This document shows positions 19,568 through 28,387 of a stretch of 64,000 nucleotides of DNA, piece after piece. Position 1 is the first letter of the stretch; each line of letters opens with the position of its first letter. Both the position numbers and the translations under genes were made by a program. Origin of the DNA: Pseudomonas reidholzensis (GTDB lineage Bacteria > Pseudomonadota > Gammaproteobacteria > Pseudomonadales > Pseudomonadaceae); the NCBI RefSeq assembly GCF_900536025.1, contig NZ_UNOZ01000002.1, positions 248,001 to 312,000 of the forward strand, read 5' to 3'. The notes below the pieces were generated by a model. That model had not been told where the DNA came from and did not search any database. It saw only the letters and a program-made list of their open reading frames with translations.

Positions 19568-20197
19568 ATGGCTAACTTCAAATACAACCGCCTGAACAAA
19601 GACGACGCTGCCGTGCTGCTGGTCGACCACCAGGCAGGCCTGCTGTCCCTGGTCCGCGACATCGAGCCGGACCGCTTCAAGAACAACGTGCTGGCCCTGG
19701 CTGACCTGGCCAAGTTCTTCAACCTGCCGACCATCCTCACCACCAGCTTCGAGCAAGGCCCCAACGGCCCGCTGGTACCGGAACTGAAAGCGCTGTTCCC
19801 GGATGCCCCGTACATCGCCCGTCCAGGCCAGATCAACGCCTGGGACAACGAAGATTTCGTCAAAGCGGTCAAGGCAACTGGCAAGAAGCAGCTGATCATC
19901 GCTGGCGTAGTGACTGAAGTGTGCGTGGCCTTCCCAGCCCTCGCAGCGCTGGAAGAAGAGTTCGACGTGTTCGTGGTCACCGACGCCTCCGGGACCTTCA
20001 ACGAAATGACCCGCGACGCCGCTCATGACCGCATGAGCCAAGCCGGCGCCCAGCTGATGACTTGGTTCGGCGTGGCCTGCGAGCTGCACCGCGACTGGAG
20101 GAACGACATCGAAGGCCTGGCCGCGCTGTGCTCGAACCACATCCCGGACTACCGCAACCTGATGACCAGCTACAACGCGCTGACTGCGGGTAAGTAA
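19568..20197 (+). CDS. ycaC: YcaC-type isochorismatase-family hydrolase, copy 1
   Basis: 209 residues from ATG 19568 (AGGAG upstream), close along its whole length to E. coli YcaC, a cysteine hydrolase-fold protein of unknown substrate that forms ring-shaped oligomers. Expected active-site positions hold D20 (LLVDHQ), R85 (IARPGQ, where many relatives have lysine) and C119 (VVTEVCVAFPAL). It differs from copy 2 by two residues, near the middle (EMTRD versus ELTRD) and at the end (AGK versus AAK). It has its own operator, leader and terminator, so it is a complete one-gene unit. Confidence 0.93.
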   Translation: MANFKYNRLNKDDAAVLLVDHQAGLLSLVRDIEPDRFKNNVLALADLAKFFNLPTILTTSFEQGPNGPLVPELKALFPDAPYIARPGQINAWDNEDFVKAVKATGKKQLIIAGVVTEVCVAFPALAALEEEFDVFVVTDASGTFNEMTRDAAHDRMSQAGAQLMTWFGVACELHRDWRNDIEGLAALCSNHIPDYRNLMTSYNALTAGK

Positions 20198-20215
20198 ATA
20201 CACACACTCAAATCG

Positions 20216-20252
20216 AAAAGGCCGGCATCCCTGAAAGGGGGCCGGCCTTTTT
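20216..20252. terminator. Terminator after ycaC copy 1
   Basis: AAAAGGCCGGC and GCCGGCCTTTTT around a 14-base loop. It also serves the convergent membrane protein gene that stops at 20286. Confidence 0.9.
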
Positions 20253-20285
20253 CACTTCAGCTGAGTGCACAGGGTACGCAAGCCT

Positions 20286-20678
20286 TCACCCCTTTGTGAG
20301 CTCAAGCAGTGCGACGGCCATTAACAGCCATAGTGCGCCGATGGCGGTAAGCCAGGACGCTAGTCGCATTCTGCGTCGAAGGTAAGTGGGAAAGTCTCGA
20401 CTATCTTCGGCATCAAGCCCCCGTTTTTTTACTGAGTAATCAGGGAAACACAGCAAACCACTCATGGCACTGACTACCATGGCCCGGGATAGCAGGCTGT
20501 TCGTTCCCCAAAGGCACAAGTACATGTGGAGGGAGCTGCTTCGCCGCAGTGCAGTAATCATGACCCTGAAGTGTCGGGAACCTGCGATCTGCAGGTCTAT
20601 GGCGACACCCGTGAGTCCTATGATGAAGGGGGACACTAATAGCGCTATCCCCCAACCACTTTTCCATAACCCGATCAT
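20286..20678 (-). CDS. Small membrane protein, probable immunity protein of the PAAR toxin
   Basis: 130 residues, no recognised family. Strongly hydrophobic stretches lie at about 8-30 (GWGIALLVSPFIIGLTGVAIDL) and 106-127 (LASWLTAIGALWLLMAVALLEL), with a weaker one near 68-80, separated by a basic region (FPTYLRRRMRLASW). Its ATG overlaps the toxin stop as ATGA, so translation is coupled. A membrane protein encoded directly after a glycine-zipper toxin fits an immunity factor for a pore-forming or membrane-acting effector. Codon use and base composition are poorer in G+C than the flanks. Function inferred from position and topology. Confidence 0.65.
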   Translation of the reverse strand: MIGLWKSGWGIALLVSPFIIGLTGVAIDLQIAGSRHFRVMITALRRSSSLHMYLCLWGTNSLLSRAMVVSAMSGLLCFPDYSVKKRGLDAEDSRDFPTYLRRRMRLASWLTAIGALWLLMAVALLELTKG

Positions 20679-22062
20679 GGGCCAGCCGCTTCAAATAGAA
20701 CTTCGCCTAAATACTCTCCACCTGACATCCCTGCCGTGCTCCCTACTAACGCAACGGCTCCTGCTACTACGATATTACAGACGAGAGCGCCGGGGCCTGC
20801 CCCCAGACACGCTACCGCTGCGAGTCTGCTGGCAGCGAGGCCGGAAACAGAACCTCCCGCCAATCCCCCTGCAAAACTCCCGGCTTCTGTAAACTTGATC
20901 TTGCGACAGGCTTCTGTATTGCCTGCAGTACAGGCGTCATGGATCTTGAAGACGGAGGAGCCTGCACCGATCACTATTCCTAGTTGTCCGCCCTTTTGGA
21001 GATATTTCGACATCCTCCCCAACTTTTCCACATGCGTCGCATAGCCCGGAATCGCCCCTGGTGCACCGGCTTTGCTCCAATGGTGAACCAAACTTTTGCT
21101 GGATATACCCAGGCCTCTTCGCAGGGTGTCATGGCTACCAAGATTCATGTGCTTGTTGAGGAAGCTCATTCGCAACTGGGTATCCATCCGCTTGAAAAGC
21201 TCCTGACGAGAGGCGAAGAACTCGGGGCTTTTCAAATGGCCGTATTTCGAAAACTGCTGCTGATGCACTAGCTCAATCTGACGCAGCGTGTTCTTCAAGT
21301 CATCAAGTGACCTTGCCATCATCGTCTGGGCTACCCCCATCGACAGGCTCACATCACTGAGCAACCCCGCGATGTCCGCCTGATGGCGCATCATGAAGTT
21401 GGCCTCCTCGTTCGTAAGATCAGCCAACGCCTCCCGGGCAACCTGCGCAGCACTCATCGCCTGCAACTCTTGGCGGGTGCAGGTATGCCCATTGCCGGGA
21501 TCGCCGATGATGAAAATCTCACCGGCCTTGAACCCTTGCTGATACGTCGGATTCAGCCGTTGCAGCATCGAATGCGGCAGGCTCGTTTGCGGGTCACTGA
21601 GGTTAGCCAGGACCTGCTCGTACGACATACTGCGCGGAACGATGTAGAACCCCGGCTCCATGATGTCCTGCGCAGCAGCGGTGAAGCTCTGTTGGTAGCG
21701 GGCAGAGACAGTTCAGGACTTTTCGGTGATGGCGCAGCGCTGCTGGGTGTTGCTACCGGTTGAGCTCGGGGTGGCGTAAGGGCACCTAGAGGCGCGATCA
21801 CCCGACATCCGTCATCACATCCGCAGGCTACCCGCGCCCCATCCATGGCGGCCCTTCGGCCATCAACCATGAACCCTGCCATCCCCTCGACCACTGTGCC
21901 GCTCTTGTTGCATCGAGGGCAGGGCGTCGTGACGTCGCCTTCGCGCAGTACGCGACGCCCATTGACCTTGAATATCGACGTACTGGCGATGCAGATTGCG
22001 CCGGTGGTGGTGAAGTCGCCATCCAGCGCTTGGCCTCTGCCTTTCATGTTGATGCGATTCAT
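20675..22062 (-). pseudogene. PAAR-domain toxin (type VI secretion effector) broken by a frameshift
   Basis: The N-terminal part (ATG 22062, AAGGAG upstream) encodes a PAAR domain: MNRINMKGRGQALDGDFTTTGAICIAS, then GDVTTPCPRCNKSGTVVEG and DGARVACGCDDGCRV. PAAR proteins cap the type VI secretion spike and carry effectors. Near 21700, in a run of three C, the reading frame shifts; the frame then runs open from 21712 to 20675 (RYQQSFTAAAQDIMEPGFYIVPRS...), and the N-terminal frame reads nonsense to 21553. Restoring one base gives one protein of about 462 residues. The C-terminal part has a helical middle and a glycine-zipper end (SFAGGLAGGSVSGLAASRLAAVACLGAGPGALVC). True inactivation, programmed frameshift and sequencing error are all possible. 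Confidence 0.75.
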
Positions 22063-22242
22063 ATCCAGGCTCCTTGGAAAACCTGGACGCTAGCACCCTG
22101 CAATGGGCAATTAGGTCCCTTGGAGGTGCTTTCGGAAATGTCCTACATCAACTCGCGAAGAACCTCCTATTTCGGCATCGGGACAGGCCTGCGAGAGCTG
22201 GTCGGCGTGCGAAGAGCACCCGCAAATCCACTGCCAATCCAT
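22063..22242. other. Intergenic region upstream of the PAAR locus
   Basis: 180 bases between the PAAR start and the copy 2 operator. No gene, palindrome or terminator was recognised; it presumably contains the PAAR promoter. Confidence 0.5.
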
Positions 22243-22260
22243 CGTTCACAAAATGGAACG
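22243..22260. promoter_or_regulatory. Operator-like inverted repeat of ycaC copy 2
   Basis: CGTTC-ACAAAATG-GAACG. Everything from here to the copy 2 start is almost the same as the copy 1 block, including the leader hairpin elements. Confidence 0.6.
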
Positions 22261-22372
22261 CTAAAGCCAAATTTCGCTATCTACCGCTCCAAAGGTGTTG
22301 GTTTTAATCTTTACCCATCAACGCGAAACACCCAACTTACTCGAAATCAAAACCACCTTTAGGAGCTTCACC

Positions 22373-23002
22373 ATGGCTAACTTCAAATACAACCGCCTGA
22401 ACAAAGACGACGCTGCCGTGCTGCTGGTCGACCACCAGGCGGGCCTGCTGTCCCTGGTCCGTGACATCGAGCCGGACCGCTTCAAGAACAACGTGCTGGC
22501 CCTGGCTGACCTGGCTAAGTTCTTCAACCTGCCGACCATCCTCACCACCAGCTTCGAGCAAGGCCCCAACGGCCCGCTGGTACCGGAACTGAAAGCGCTG
22601 TTCCCGGATGCCCCGTACATCGCCCGCCCAGGCCAGATCAACGCTTGGGACAACGAAGACTTCGTCAAAGCGGTCAAGGCAACTGGCAAGAAGCAACTGA
22701 TCATCGCGGGTGTAGTGACTGAAGTGTGCGTGGCCTTCCCAGCCCTCGCAGCGCTGGAAGAAGAGTTCGACGTGTTCGTGGTCACCGACGCCTCCGGCAC
22801 CTTCAACGAATTGACCCGCGACGCCGCTCATGACCGCATGAGCCAAGCCGGCGCCCAGCTGATGACCTGGTTCGGCGTGGCCTGTGAGCTGCACCGCGAC
22901 TGGAGGAACGACATCGAAGGCCTGGCCGCGCTGTGCTCCAACCACATCCCGGACTACCGCAACCTGATGACCAGCTACAACGCCCTGACCGCCGCTAAGT
23001 AA
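22373..23002 (+). CDS. ycaC: YcaC-type isochorismatase-family hydrolase, copy 2
   Basis: 209 residues, ATG 22373 with AGGAG upstream. The protein is the same as copy 1 except for two residues, and most nucleotide differences are silent, so the duplication is recent or kept alike by gene conversion. It keeps D20, R85 and C119. Unlike copies 1 and 3 it has no terminator behind it; the next genes on the same strand (monooxygenase-fold protein, alpha/beta hydrolase, amidohydrolase) follow at 90, 53 and 152 bases, so its promoter may drive all four. Confidence 0.93.
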   Translation: MANFKYNRLNKDDAAVLLVDHQAGLLSLVRDIEPDRFKNNVLALADLAKFFNLPTILTTSFEQGPNGPLVPELKALFPDAPYIARPGQINAWDNEDFVKAVKATGKKQLIIAGVVTEVCVAFPALAALEEEFDVFVVTDASGTFNELTRDAAHDRMSQAGAQLMTWFGVACELHRDWRNDIEGLAALCSNHIPDYRNLMTSYNALTAAK

Positions 23003-23092
23003 GCCGCCCCGTCACAGCACACCCATCCAATCCAGCGCCCGCCCACTGCCGCACAGTGGGCCTGGCCCGCCGCTCATCCCCAGGGAACGCCG

Positions 23093-23659
23093 ATGAACAC
23101 TGCAACCCAAGACAACCGCAACGTGGTGACCCTGGTCATCCAGCACAAAGCCCGCGCCGAATCGCTCGCGCTCTATGAGGCATGGCTCAAGCGCGCGGTG
23201 TCTACCGCTCGCCAGCAGCCAGGCCACCTGGACGTCAACGTGATCCGCCCGGACGGCGGCGGCTGCCACTTCACCACCGTGGTGCGCTTTGCCGATGCGG
23301 ATTTGTTGCAGGGTTGGGTCAACTCGGCCGAGCGCCTGGCGCTGGTCAACGAGGTGCTGCCCTTGCTGGAGGACGGCGACCACACCCAGGTGCATGACGA
23401 CCCGGAATTCTGGTTCACCCCGCCAAGCACCACCACGGCGCAACCGCCGCGCTGGAAGCAGGCGCTGCTGACCTACCTGGTGATCTGCCCGATGACCATG
23501 GTCATCCCGCAACTGCTGGCGCCGCTGTTCGCGCGCTTCCCGCAGCTGGGCGGGCCTGTCATCGGCAACCTGATCGTCAACCTGTTCGTCATCCTGCCCG
23601 TGGTGTTCTACATCATGCCGTGGGTAACCCGGCGCTGTGCCAACTGGCTGCGCGGCTGA
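23093..23659 (+). CDS. Antibiotic-biosynthesis-monooxygenase-domain membrane protein
   Basis: 188 residues. Residues 10-100 form an ABM-type dimeric alpha/beta barrel (VVTLVIQHKARAESLALYEAWLKRAVSTARQQPGHLDVNVIRP). Residues about 120-180 hold two membrane segments (LTYLVICPMTMVIPQLLAPLF and VIGNLIVNLFVILPVVFYIMPWV). The ABM fold occurs in quinone and polyketide monooxygenases and in stress proteins; enzymatic activity is not shown here. It is probably in one operon with ycaC copy 2 and the hydrolase behind it. The nearby MFS gene carries a similar barrel at its C-terminus. Confidence 0.82.
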   Translation: MNTATQDNRNVVTLVIQHKARAESLALYEAWLKRAVSTARQQPGHLDVNVIRPDGGGCHFTTVVRFADADLLQGWVNSAERLALVNEVLPLLEDGDHTQVHDDPEFWFTPPSTTTAQPPRWKQALLTYLVICPMTMVIPQLLAPLFARFPQLGGPVIGNLIVNLFVILPVVFYIMPWVTRRCANWLRG

Positions 23660-23712
23660 AACTTCGTACCTGCCTTGTTCAAGCAACTTCCCATTTTTCA
23701 GGAGATACCGAC

Positions 23713-24531
23713 ATGAGCACACTCGTTACCCGCGATGGCACTGCGATCTATTACAAGGACTGGGGCAGCGGCAAGCCCGTGCTGTTCAGCCACGGCTGGC
23801 CGCTGGATGCCGACATGTGGGACACGCAGATGGAATACCTGGCCAGCCGCGGCTACCGCGCCATCGCCTTCGACCGCCGTGGCTTCGGCCGGTCGGACCA
23901 GCCGTGGACCGGGTACGACTATGACACCTTCGCCGACGACATCGCCCAGCTGATCGAACACCTCGACCTGCGCGACGTGACCCTGGTCGGCTTCTCGATG
24001 GGCGGCGGCGACGTCAGCCGCTACATCGCTCGCCACGGCAGCGAGCGGGTCGCCGGGCTGGTGCTGCTGGGCGCGGTGACGCCGGTGTTCGGCAAGTCCG
24101 AGAGCAACCCGGAGGGGGTTGATCTGTCGGTGTTCGAAGGCATCGCGGCAGGCTTGCGCGCTGATCGGGCGCAGTTCATCGCCGATTTCGCCACGCCGTT
24201 CTATGGGCTGAACCAGGGGCAGACGGTCTCTCAGGGTGTGCAGACGCAAACCCTCAATATCGCGCTGCTGGCCTCGTTGAAAGCGACCCTGGATTGCGTG
24301 ACCGCGTTCTCCGAGACCGACTTCCGCCCGGACATGGCCAAGATCAATGTGCCGACCTTGGTGATCCATGGCGATGGCGACCAGATCGTGCCGTTCGAGA
24401 CCACCGGCAAGCGCGCTGCCGAGTTGATTCGTGGGGCTGAGCTCAAGGTCTACAGCGGTGCGCCGCATGGCTTTGCGGTAACGCATGCGCAGCAGTTGAA
24501 CGAAGACCTGTTGGCGTTCCTGTCCAGGTAA
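23713..24531 (+). CDS. Alpha/beta hydrolase (arylesterase / cofactor-free haloperoxidase type)
   Basis: 272 residues from ATG 23713, GGAG upstream. The oxyanion region HGWPLDADMW, the nucleophile serine in GFSMGGG (about residue 96), the acid in HGDGDQIVP (about residue 222) and the histidine in GAPHGF complete a catalytic triad. The closest families are non-haem chloroperoxidases/arylesterases, cytoplasmic enzymes with esterase and perhydrolase activity. No signal peptide. Substrate unknown; the setting with YcaC and an amidohydrolase suggests breakdown of a small ester or amide. Confidence 0.9.
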   Translation: MSTLVTRDGTAIYYKDWGSGKPVLFSHGWPLDADMWDTQMEYLASRGYRAIAFDRRGFGRSDQPWTGYDYDTFADDIAQLIEHLDLRDVTLVGFSMGGGDVSRYIARHGSERVAGLVLLGAVTPVFGKSESNPEGVDLSVFEGIAAGLRADRAQFIADFATPFYGLNQGQTVSQGVQTQTLNIALLASLKATLDCVTAFSETDFRPDMAKINVPTLVIHGDGDQIVPFETTGKRAAELIRGAELKVYSGAPHGFAVTHAQQLNEDLLAFLSR

Positions 24532-24683
24532 GCAGTGCGGGGGCGACCGCCATCGCGGCGCCCCAGGCACTTCGTTGCTAGCCTCAACCGCGCCAGGCAG
24601 CACATCCATCCAATCGTCGCCACGCATGAACCGGCATGCTCCGCAGTTGCGCCTGCCCATGCCGCATCCAGACGGAGACCCTC

Positions 24684-26666
24684 ATGACCCAGGACCCCAA
24701 CGACAAGAGCCGTCGCCAGTTCCTCGCCACCAGCACCGTGCTCGGTGCCGCCGGTGCGCTCTGGTCTGCGCTGCCCTTTACCGGTTCAGCCGGTTCCGCC
24801 CATGCATCCACTCAAGGAGGCCCCATGACCGCCGACCTCATTCTGTTCAACGGTAAACTGCACACCGTCGACCGCGAAAAGCCCACCGCCACCGCCGTTG
24901 CCATCAAGGACGGCCGTTTCGTTGCCGTTGGCAGTGACGCCGAAGCCATGGCGCACAAAAGCGCTGCCACGCAGATCATCGACCTCAAGCAGCGCACCGT
25001 CATCCCGGGCTTGAACGACTCCCACCTGCACCTGATCCGCGGTGGCCTCAACTACAACCTCGAGCTGCGCTGGGAAGGCGTCCCCTCGGTGGCTGACGCC
25101 CTGCGCATGCTCAAGGACCAGGCCGAGCGCACGCCTACCCCGCAGTGGGTCCGCGTGGTCGGTGGCTGGAACGAATTCCAGTTCGCTGAAAAACGCATGC
25201 CGACCCTGGAAGAAATCAACCAGGCCGCGCCCGACACGCCGGTGTTCCTGCTCCACCTGTACGACCGTGCGCTGCTCAACCGCGCCGCACTCAAGGCCGT
25301 GGGCTACACCAAGGACACGCCCAACCCGCCGGGTGGCGAGATCCAGCGCAACAAGTTCGGCGAGCCGACCGGCATGCTCATTGCCCGCCCCAACGCGATG
25401 ATCCTCTACGCGACCCTGGCCAAGGGGCCGAAGCTGCCGCTGGAGTACCAGGTCAACTCGACCCGCCAGTTCATGCGTGAACTCAACCGCCTGGGCCTGA
25501 CCAGCGCCATCGATGCCGGCGGCGGCTACCAGAACTTCCCGGACGACTATTCGGTGATCCAGGAGCTGGCCGACAACGGCCAGTTGACCGTGCGCATCGC
25601 CTACAACCTGTTCACCCAGAAGCCCAAGGAAGAGCTGGACGACTTCAGGAAGTGGACCTCCAGCGTGAAGCTGCACAGCGGCACCGACTTCCTCCGCCAC
25701 AACGGCGCGGGCGAGATGCTGGTGTTCTCGGCCGCCGACTTCGAGGACTTCCTCGAGCCGCGCCCGGACCTGCCGCAAACCATGGAAGAAGAACTCGAGC
25801 CGGTGGTGCGCCACCTGGTCGAGCAGCGCTGGCCGTTCCGCCTGCACGCCACCTACAACGAATCCATCACGCGCATGCTGAATGTGTTCGAGAAGGTCAA
25901 CCGTGACATTCCGTTCAATGGCCTGCCGTGGTTCTTCGACCATGCCGAGACCATCACCCCGGAAAACATCGAGCGCGTGCGTGCCCTCGGCGGTGGTATC
26001 GCGATCCAGGACCGGATGGCCTTCCAGGGTGAATACTTCGTCGATCGCTACGGCGCCAAGGCGGCCGAGCAGACCCCGCCGATCAAGCGCATGCTCGACA
26101 TGGGCGTGCCGGTCGGGGCCGGTACCGACGCCACCCGCGTGTCCAGCTACAACCCGTGGACTTCGCTGTACTGGCTGGTCAGCGGCAAGACCGTCGGCGG
26201 CATGGAGCTGTACCCCGAGGGACTGAGCCGCGACACCGCCCTGCAGTTGTTCACCCAGGGCAGCGCATGGTTCTCCAGCGAGCAGGGCAAGAAGGGCCAG
26301 ATCAAGGTCGGCCAGCTGGCGGACCTGGCGGCGCTGTCGCTGGACTTCTTCAGTGTCGAGGAAGAGGCGATCAAGGGCATCGAGTCGGTGCTGACGATCG
26401 TCGATGGCAAGGTCGTGTATGGCGCCGGCGAGTTCGACAAGCTCGGCCCACCGCAAGTGCCGGTGCTGCCTGAGTGGTCGCCGGTGGCCAAGGTGCCGGG
26501 GCACTGGCGCGTCGGTACGCCTTCGCTGGCCGCCGCGGTGCACCAGTGTGTCGGGCCGTGTGGCGTGCATGCGCACAGCCATGAGAAGGCGCGTCATTCG
26601 AGCGTGCCGGTCAACGACTTCCAGGGCTTCTGGGGTGCGTTGGGTTGTTCCTGCTTCGCCTTCTGA
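24684..26666 (+). CDS. Tat-exported amidohydrolase, YtcJ type
   Basis: 660 residues from ATG 24684 (GGAG upstream). The N-terminus MTQDPNDKSRRQFLATSTVLGAAGALWSALPFTGSAGSAHAS is a twin-arginine signal with SRRQFLA, so the folded metal-containing enzyme should be periplasmic. The metallo-dependent hydrolase domain follows, with the metal ligand pair in NDSHLHLIRGG and later FDHAETITPENIERV and GAGTDATRVSSYNPW. An internal ATG at 24825, just after the signal, has AAGGAGG 4 bases upstream and would give a cytoplasmic form. Substrate unknown. A terminator follows. Confidence 0.9.
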   Translation: MTQDPNDKSRRQFLATSTVLGAAGALWSALPFTGSAGSAHASTQGGPMTADLILFNGKLHTVDREKPTATAVAIKDGRFVAVGSDAEAMAHKSAATQIIDLKQRTVIPGLNDSHLHLIRGGLNYNLELRWEGVPSVADALRMLKDQAERTPTPQWVRVVGGWNEFQFAEKRMPTLEEINQAAPDTPVFLLHLYDRALLNRAALKAVGYTKDTPNPPGGEIQRNKFGEPTGMLIARPNAMILYATLAKGPKLPLEYQVNSTRQFMRELNRLGLTSAIDAGGGYQNFPDDYSVIQELADNGQLTVRIAYNLFTQKPKEELDDFRKWTSSVKLHSGTDFLRHNGAGEMLVFSAADFEDFLEPRPDLPQTMEEELEPVVRHLVEQRWPFRLHATYNESITRMLNVFEKVNRDIPFNGLPWFFDHAETITPENIERVRALGGGIAIQDRMAFQGEYFVDRYGAKAAEQTPPIKRMLDMGVPVGAGTDATRVSSYNPWTSLYWLVSGKTVGGMELYPEGLSRDTALQLFTQGSAWFSSEQGKKGQIKVGQLADLAALSLDFFSVEEEAIKGIESVLTIVDGKVVYGAGEFDKLGPPQVPVLPEWSPVAKVPGHWRVGTPSLAAAVHQCVGPCGVHAHSHEKARHSSVPVNDFQGFWGALGCSCFAF

Positions 26667-26674
26667 TGTAAATC

Positions 26675-26699
26675 GGGGGCCTTGAAGGCCCCCTTTTTT
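26675..26699 (+). terminator. Terminator after the amidohydrolase gene
   Basis: GGGGGCCTTGAAGGCCCCC followed by TTTTTT. Confidence 0.9.
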
Positions 26700-26713
26700 G
26701 TGTCGTCTGCACT

Positions 26714-26790
26714 GGCCCCTTCGCGGGTAAACCCGCTCCCACAGGGTTCACCGCTGACCCTGTGGGAGCGGGTTTACCCGCGAAGAGGCC
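26714..26790. repeat. Inverted REP pair, type B
   Basis: CTTCGCGGGTAAACCCGCTC and its mirror GAGCGGGTTTACCCGCGAAG, between convergent genes. Confidence 0.85.
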
Positions 26791-26802
26791 AGCGATGACC
26801 CT

Positions 26803-28386
26803 CTAGGCTTTACCCGCCAACAGATGCCGAATCCGCACCGGCACGCCCTCGCTCTGCAACTGCCGCACCCGCGCCTCGATCTTCAGTTCGCCACGCGTCA
26901 CGCGGTGGTGATGGCGCAAGTGCTCCAGCCACGACTCCTCGAAGAAGAACTCCATCCACACCAACGGATCCGCACTGTCTCGCATCAGCCCCCACGACAG
27001 CGCGCCGTTGCGCTTGCGCATGGCCTCCAGCTCCCGCGCGGCGACCTGAAACGCCTCGGCCTTGGCCGCGTCGATGTGGTACTCGACCGTCACCATCACC
27101 GGCCCGCTTTCTTTATCCACCTCGTCATCGAGCACCGGCACTGGCCAGTGCAGCGACGGCGTCAGCGCTTCGATTTCAGTCGTGGGCAAGGCCACCTTGA
27201 GCGTCAGCAAGGTGCCCAACGCCAAACCCGCGGCCGCCAGCAGCAGGCTCTGGGTGATCGACACATGGCTGGCCAGGCTGCCCCACAGCAGGCTGCCCGC
27301 CGCCATCGCGCCAAAGAAGATCAGGATGTACACCGACAGCGCCCGCGCCCGTACCCAGGCCGGCACCGAGGTTTGCGCCGCCACCTGCAGGTTGGACAGC
27401 ACCGCGATCCACGCCGCGCCGCTGAGCAGCATCGCCGGCAGCAGCACGTAGAAGTTGCGCACCAGCGCCAAGGTCAGCAAGAACACCGCATACAGCAGCG
27501 CGGCAATCGCCACCAGGCGGTCGCGGCTGATGCGCTCGCGCAGCGTTGGCAGCAGGGTCGCGCCGGCTACCGCACCGATGCCGATGGCGGCCAGCAGCAT
27601 GCCGAAGTCCGCCGCGCTGCCGTGCATCTCGCCGCGCACGATCAGTGGCAGCAACGACATGCCAGCACTGGCGCAGAAGAAGAACGCCAGTGCGCGCACC
27701 AGCACCGCCTGCAAGGGCTTGGAGCTGCGGGCAAAGCGCAGCCCGGTGCGCATCGCGCCGATGAAGCGCTCGGCCGGCAGCAGCGGCGTCTGCACCTGGC
27801 GCTTCCACAGCAGCAACACCAGGATCACCCCGGCAAACGACACGGCATTCAGGGCAAAGGTCAGCCACGGCCCGACCAGGCTCACCAGCACCCCCGCCAA
27901 CGCCGGGCCAACGGCGCGCGAGACGTTGATACCGACGCTGGAAATCGCCACGGCGGCCGACAATTCGTCCTTGCCCACCAGCTCGGGGGTCAAGGCGCTC
28001 CAGGCCGGCATCATCAGCGCAGTGCCGATGCCCAGGGCCAACGTCAGGGCCAGCAGCAGCGTGACGTTCATCAAGCCGAGCAGGGTCAGCACCGCCAGGC
28101 TCAGGGCCACGGCCGACATCCACAGCTGCACCAGCAACAGGTAGCGGCGCTTGTCGACGATGTCCGCCGCCGCGCCCGCCGGCAGGGCCAGGAAGAACAT
28201 CGGCAGCGAGCCGGCGACCTGGATCAGCGCCACGTGCAAGGGGCTGGCCGACAGCGTGGTCATCAGCCAGCCGGCGCCCACTTCGTGCATCCAGGTGCCG
28301 ATGTTGGAGGCGATGGTGGCGATCCACAGCATGCGAAAGGTGCTGTTGCGCAGGGGGCTCCAGGCGCTGGAGGAGGGAGTGCTCAT
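26803..28386 (-). CDS. MFS exporter with C-terminal monooxygenase-type barrel
   Basis: 527 residues. Residues 1-405 form a 12-segment MFS_3/EntS-type transporter (MLWIATIASNIGTWMHEVGAGWLMTTL; NVSRAVGPALAGVLV). Residues about 425-520 are soluble and resemble a dimeric alpha/beta barrel (VMVTVEYHIDAAKAEAFQVAARELEAMRKRNGALSWGLMRD, then EFFFEESWLEHLRHHHRVT). Such a fused C-terminus is known in part of this transporter family; its role is unclear. Probably exports a small organic molecule from the inner membrane. It follows an OprD-type porin gene with a one-base gap between stop and start, so the two form an operon. Confidence 0.88.
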   Translation of the reverse strand: MSTPSSSAWSPLRNSTFRMLWIATIASNIGTWMHEVGAGWLMTTLSASPLHVALIQVAGSLPMFFLALPAGAAADIVDKRRYLLLVQLWMSAVALSLAVLTLLGLMNVTLLLALTLALGIGTALMMPAWSALTPELVGKDELSAAVAISSVGINVSRAVGPALAGVLVSLVGPWLTFALNAVSFAGVILVLLLWKRQVQTPLLPAERFIGAMRTGLRFARSSKPLQAVLVRALAFFFCASAGMSLLPLIVRGEMHGSAADFGMLLAAIGIGAVAGATLLPTLRERISRDRLVAIAALLYAVFLLTLALVRNFYVLLPAMLLSGAAWIAVLSNLQVAAQTSVPAWVRARALSVYILIFFGAMAAGSLLWGSLASHVSITQSLLLAAAGLALGTLLTLKVALPTTEIEALTPSLHWPVPVLDDEVDKESGPVMVTVEYHIDAAKAEAFQVAARELEAMRKRNGALSWGLMRDSADPLVWMEFFFEESWLEHLRHHHRVTRGELKIEARVRQLQSEGVPVRIRHLLAGKA

Positions 28387-28387
28387 G

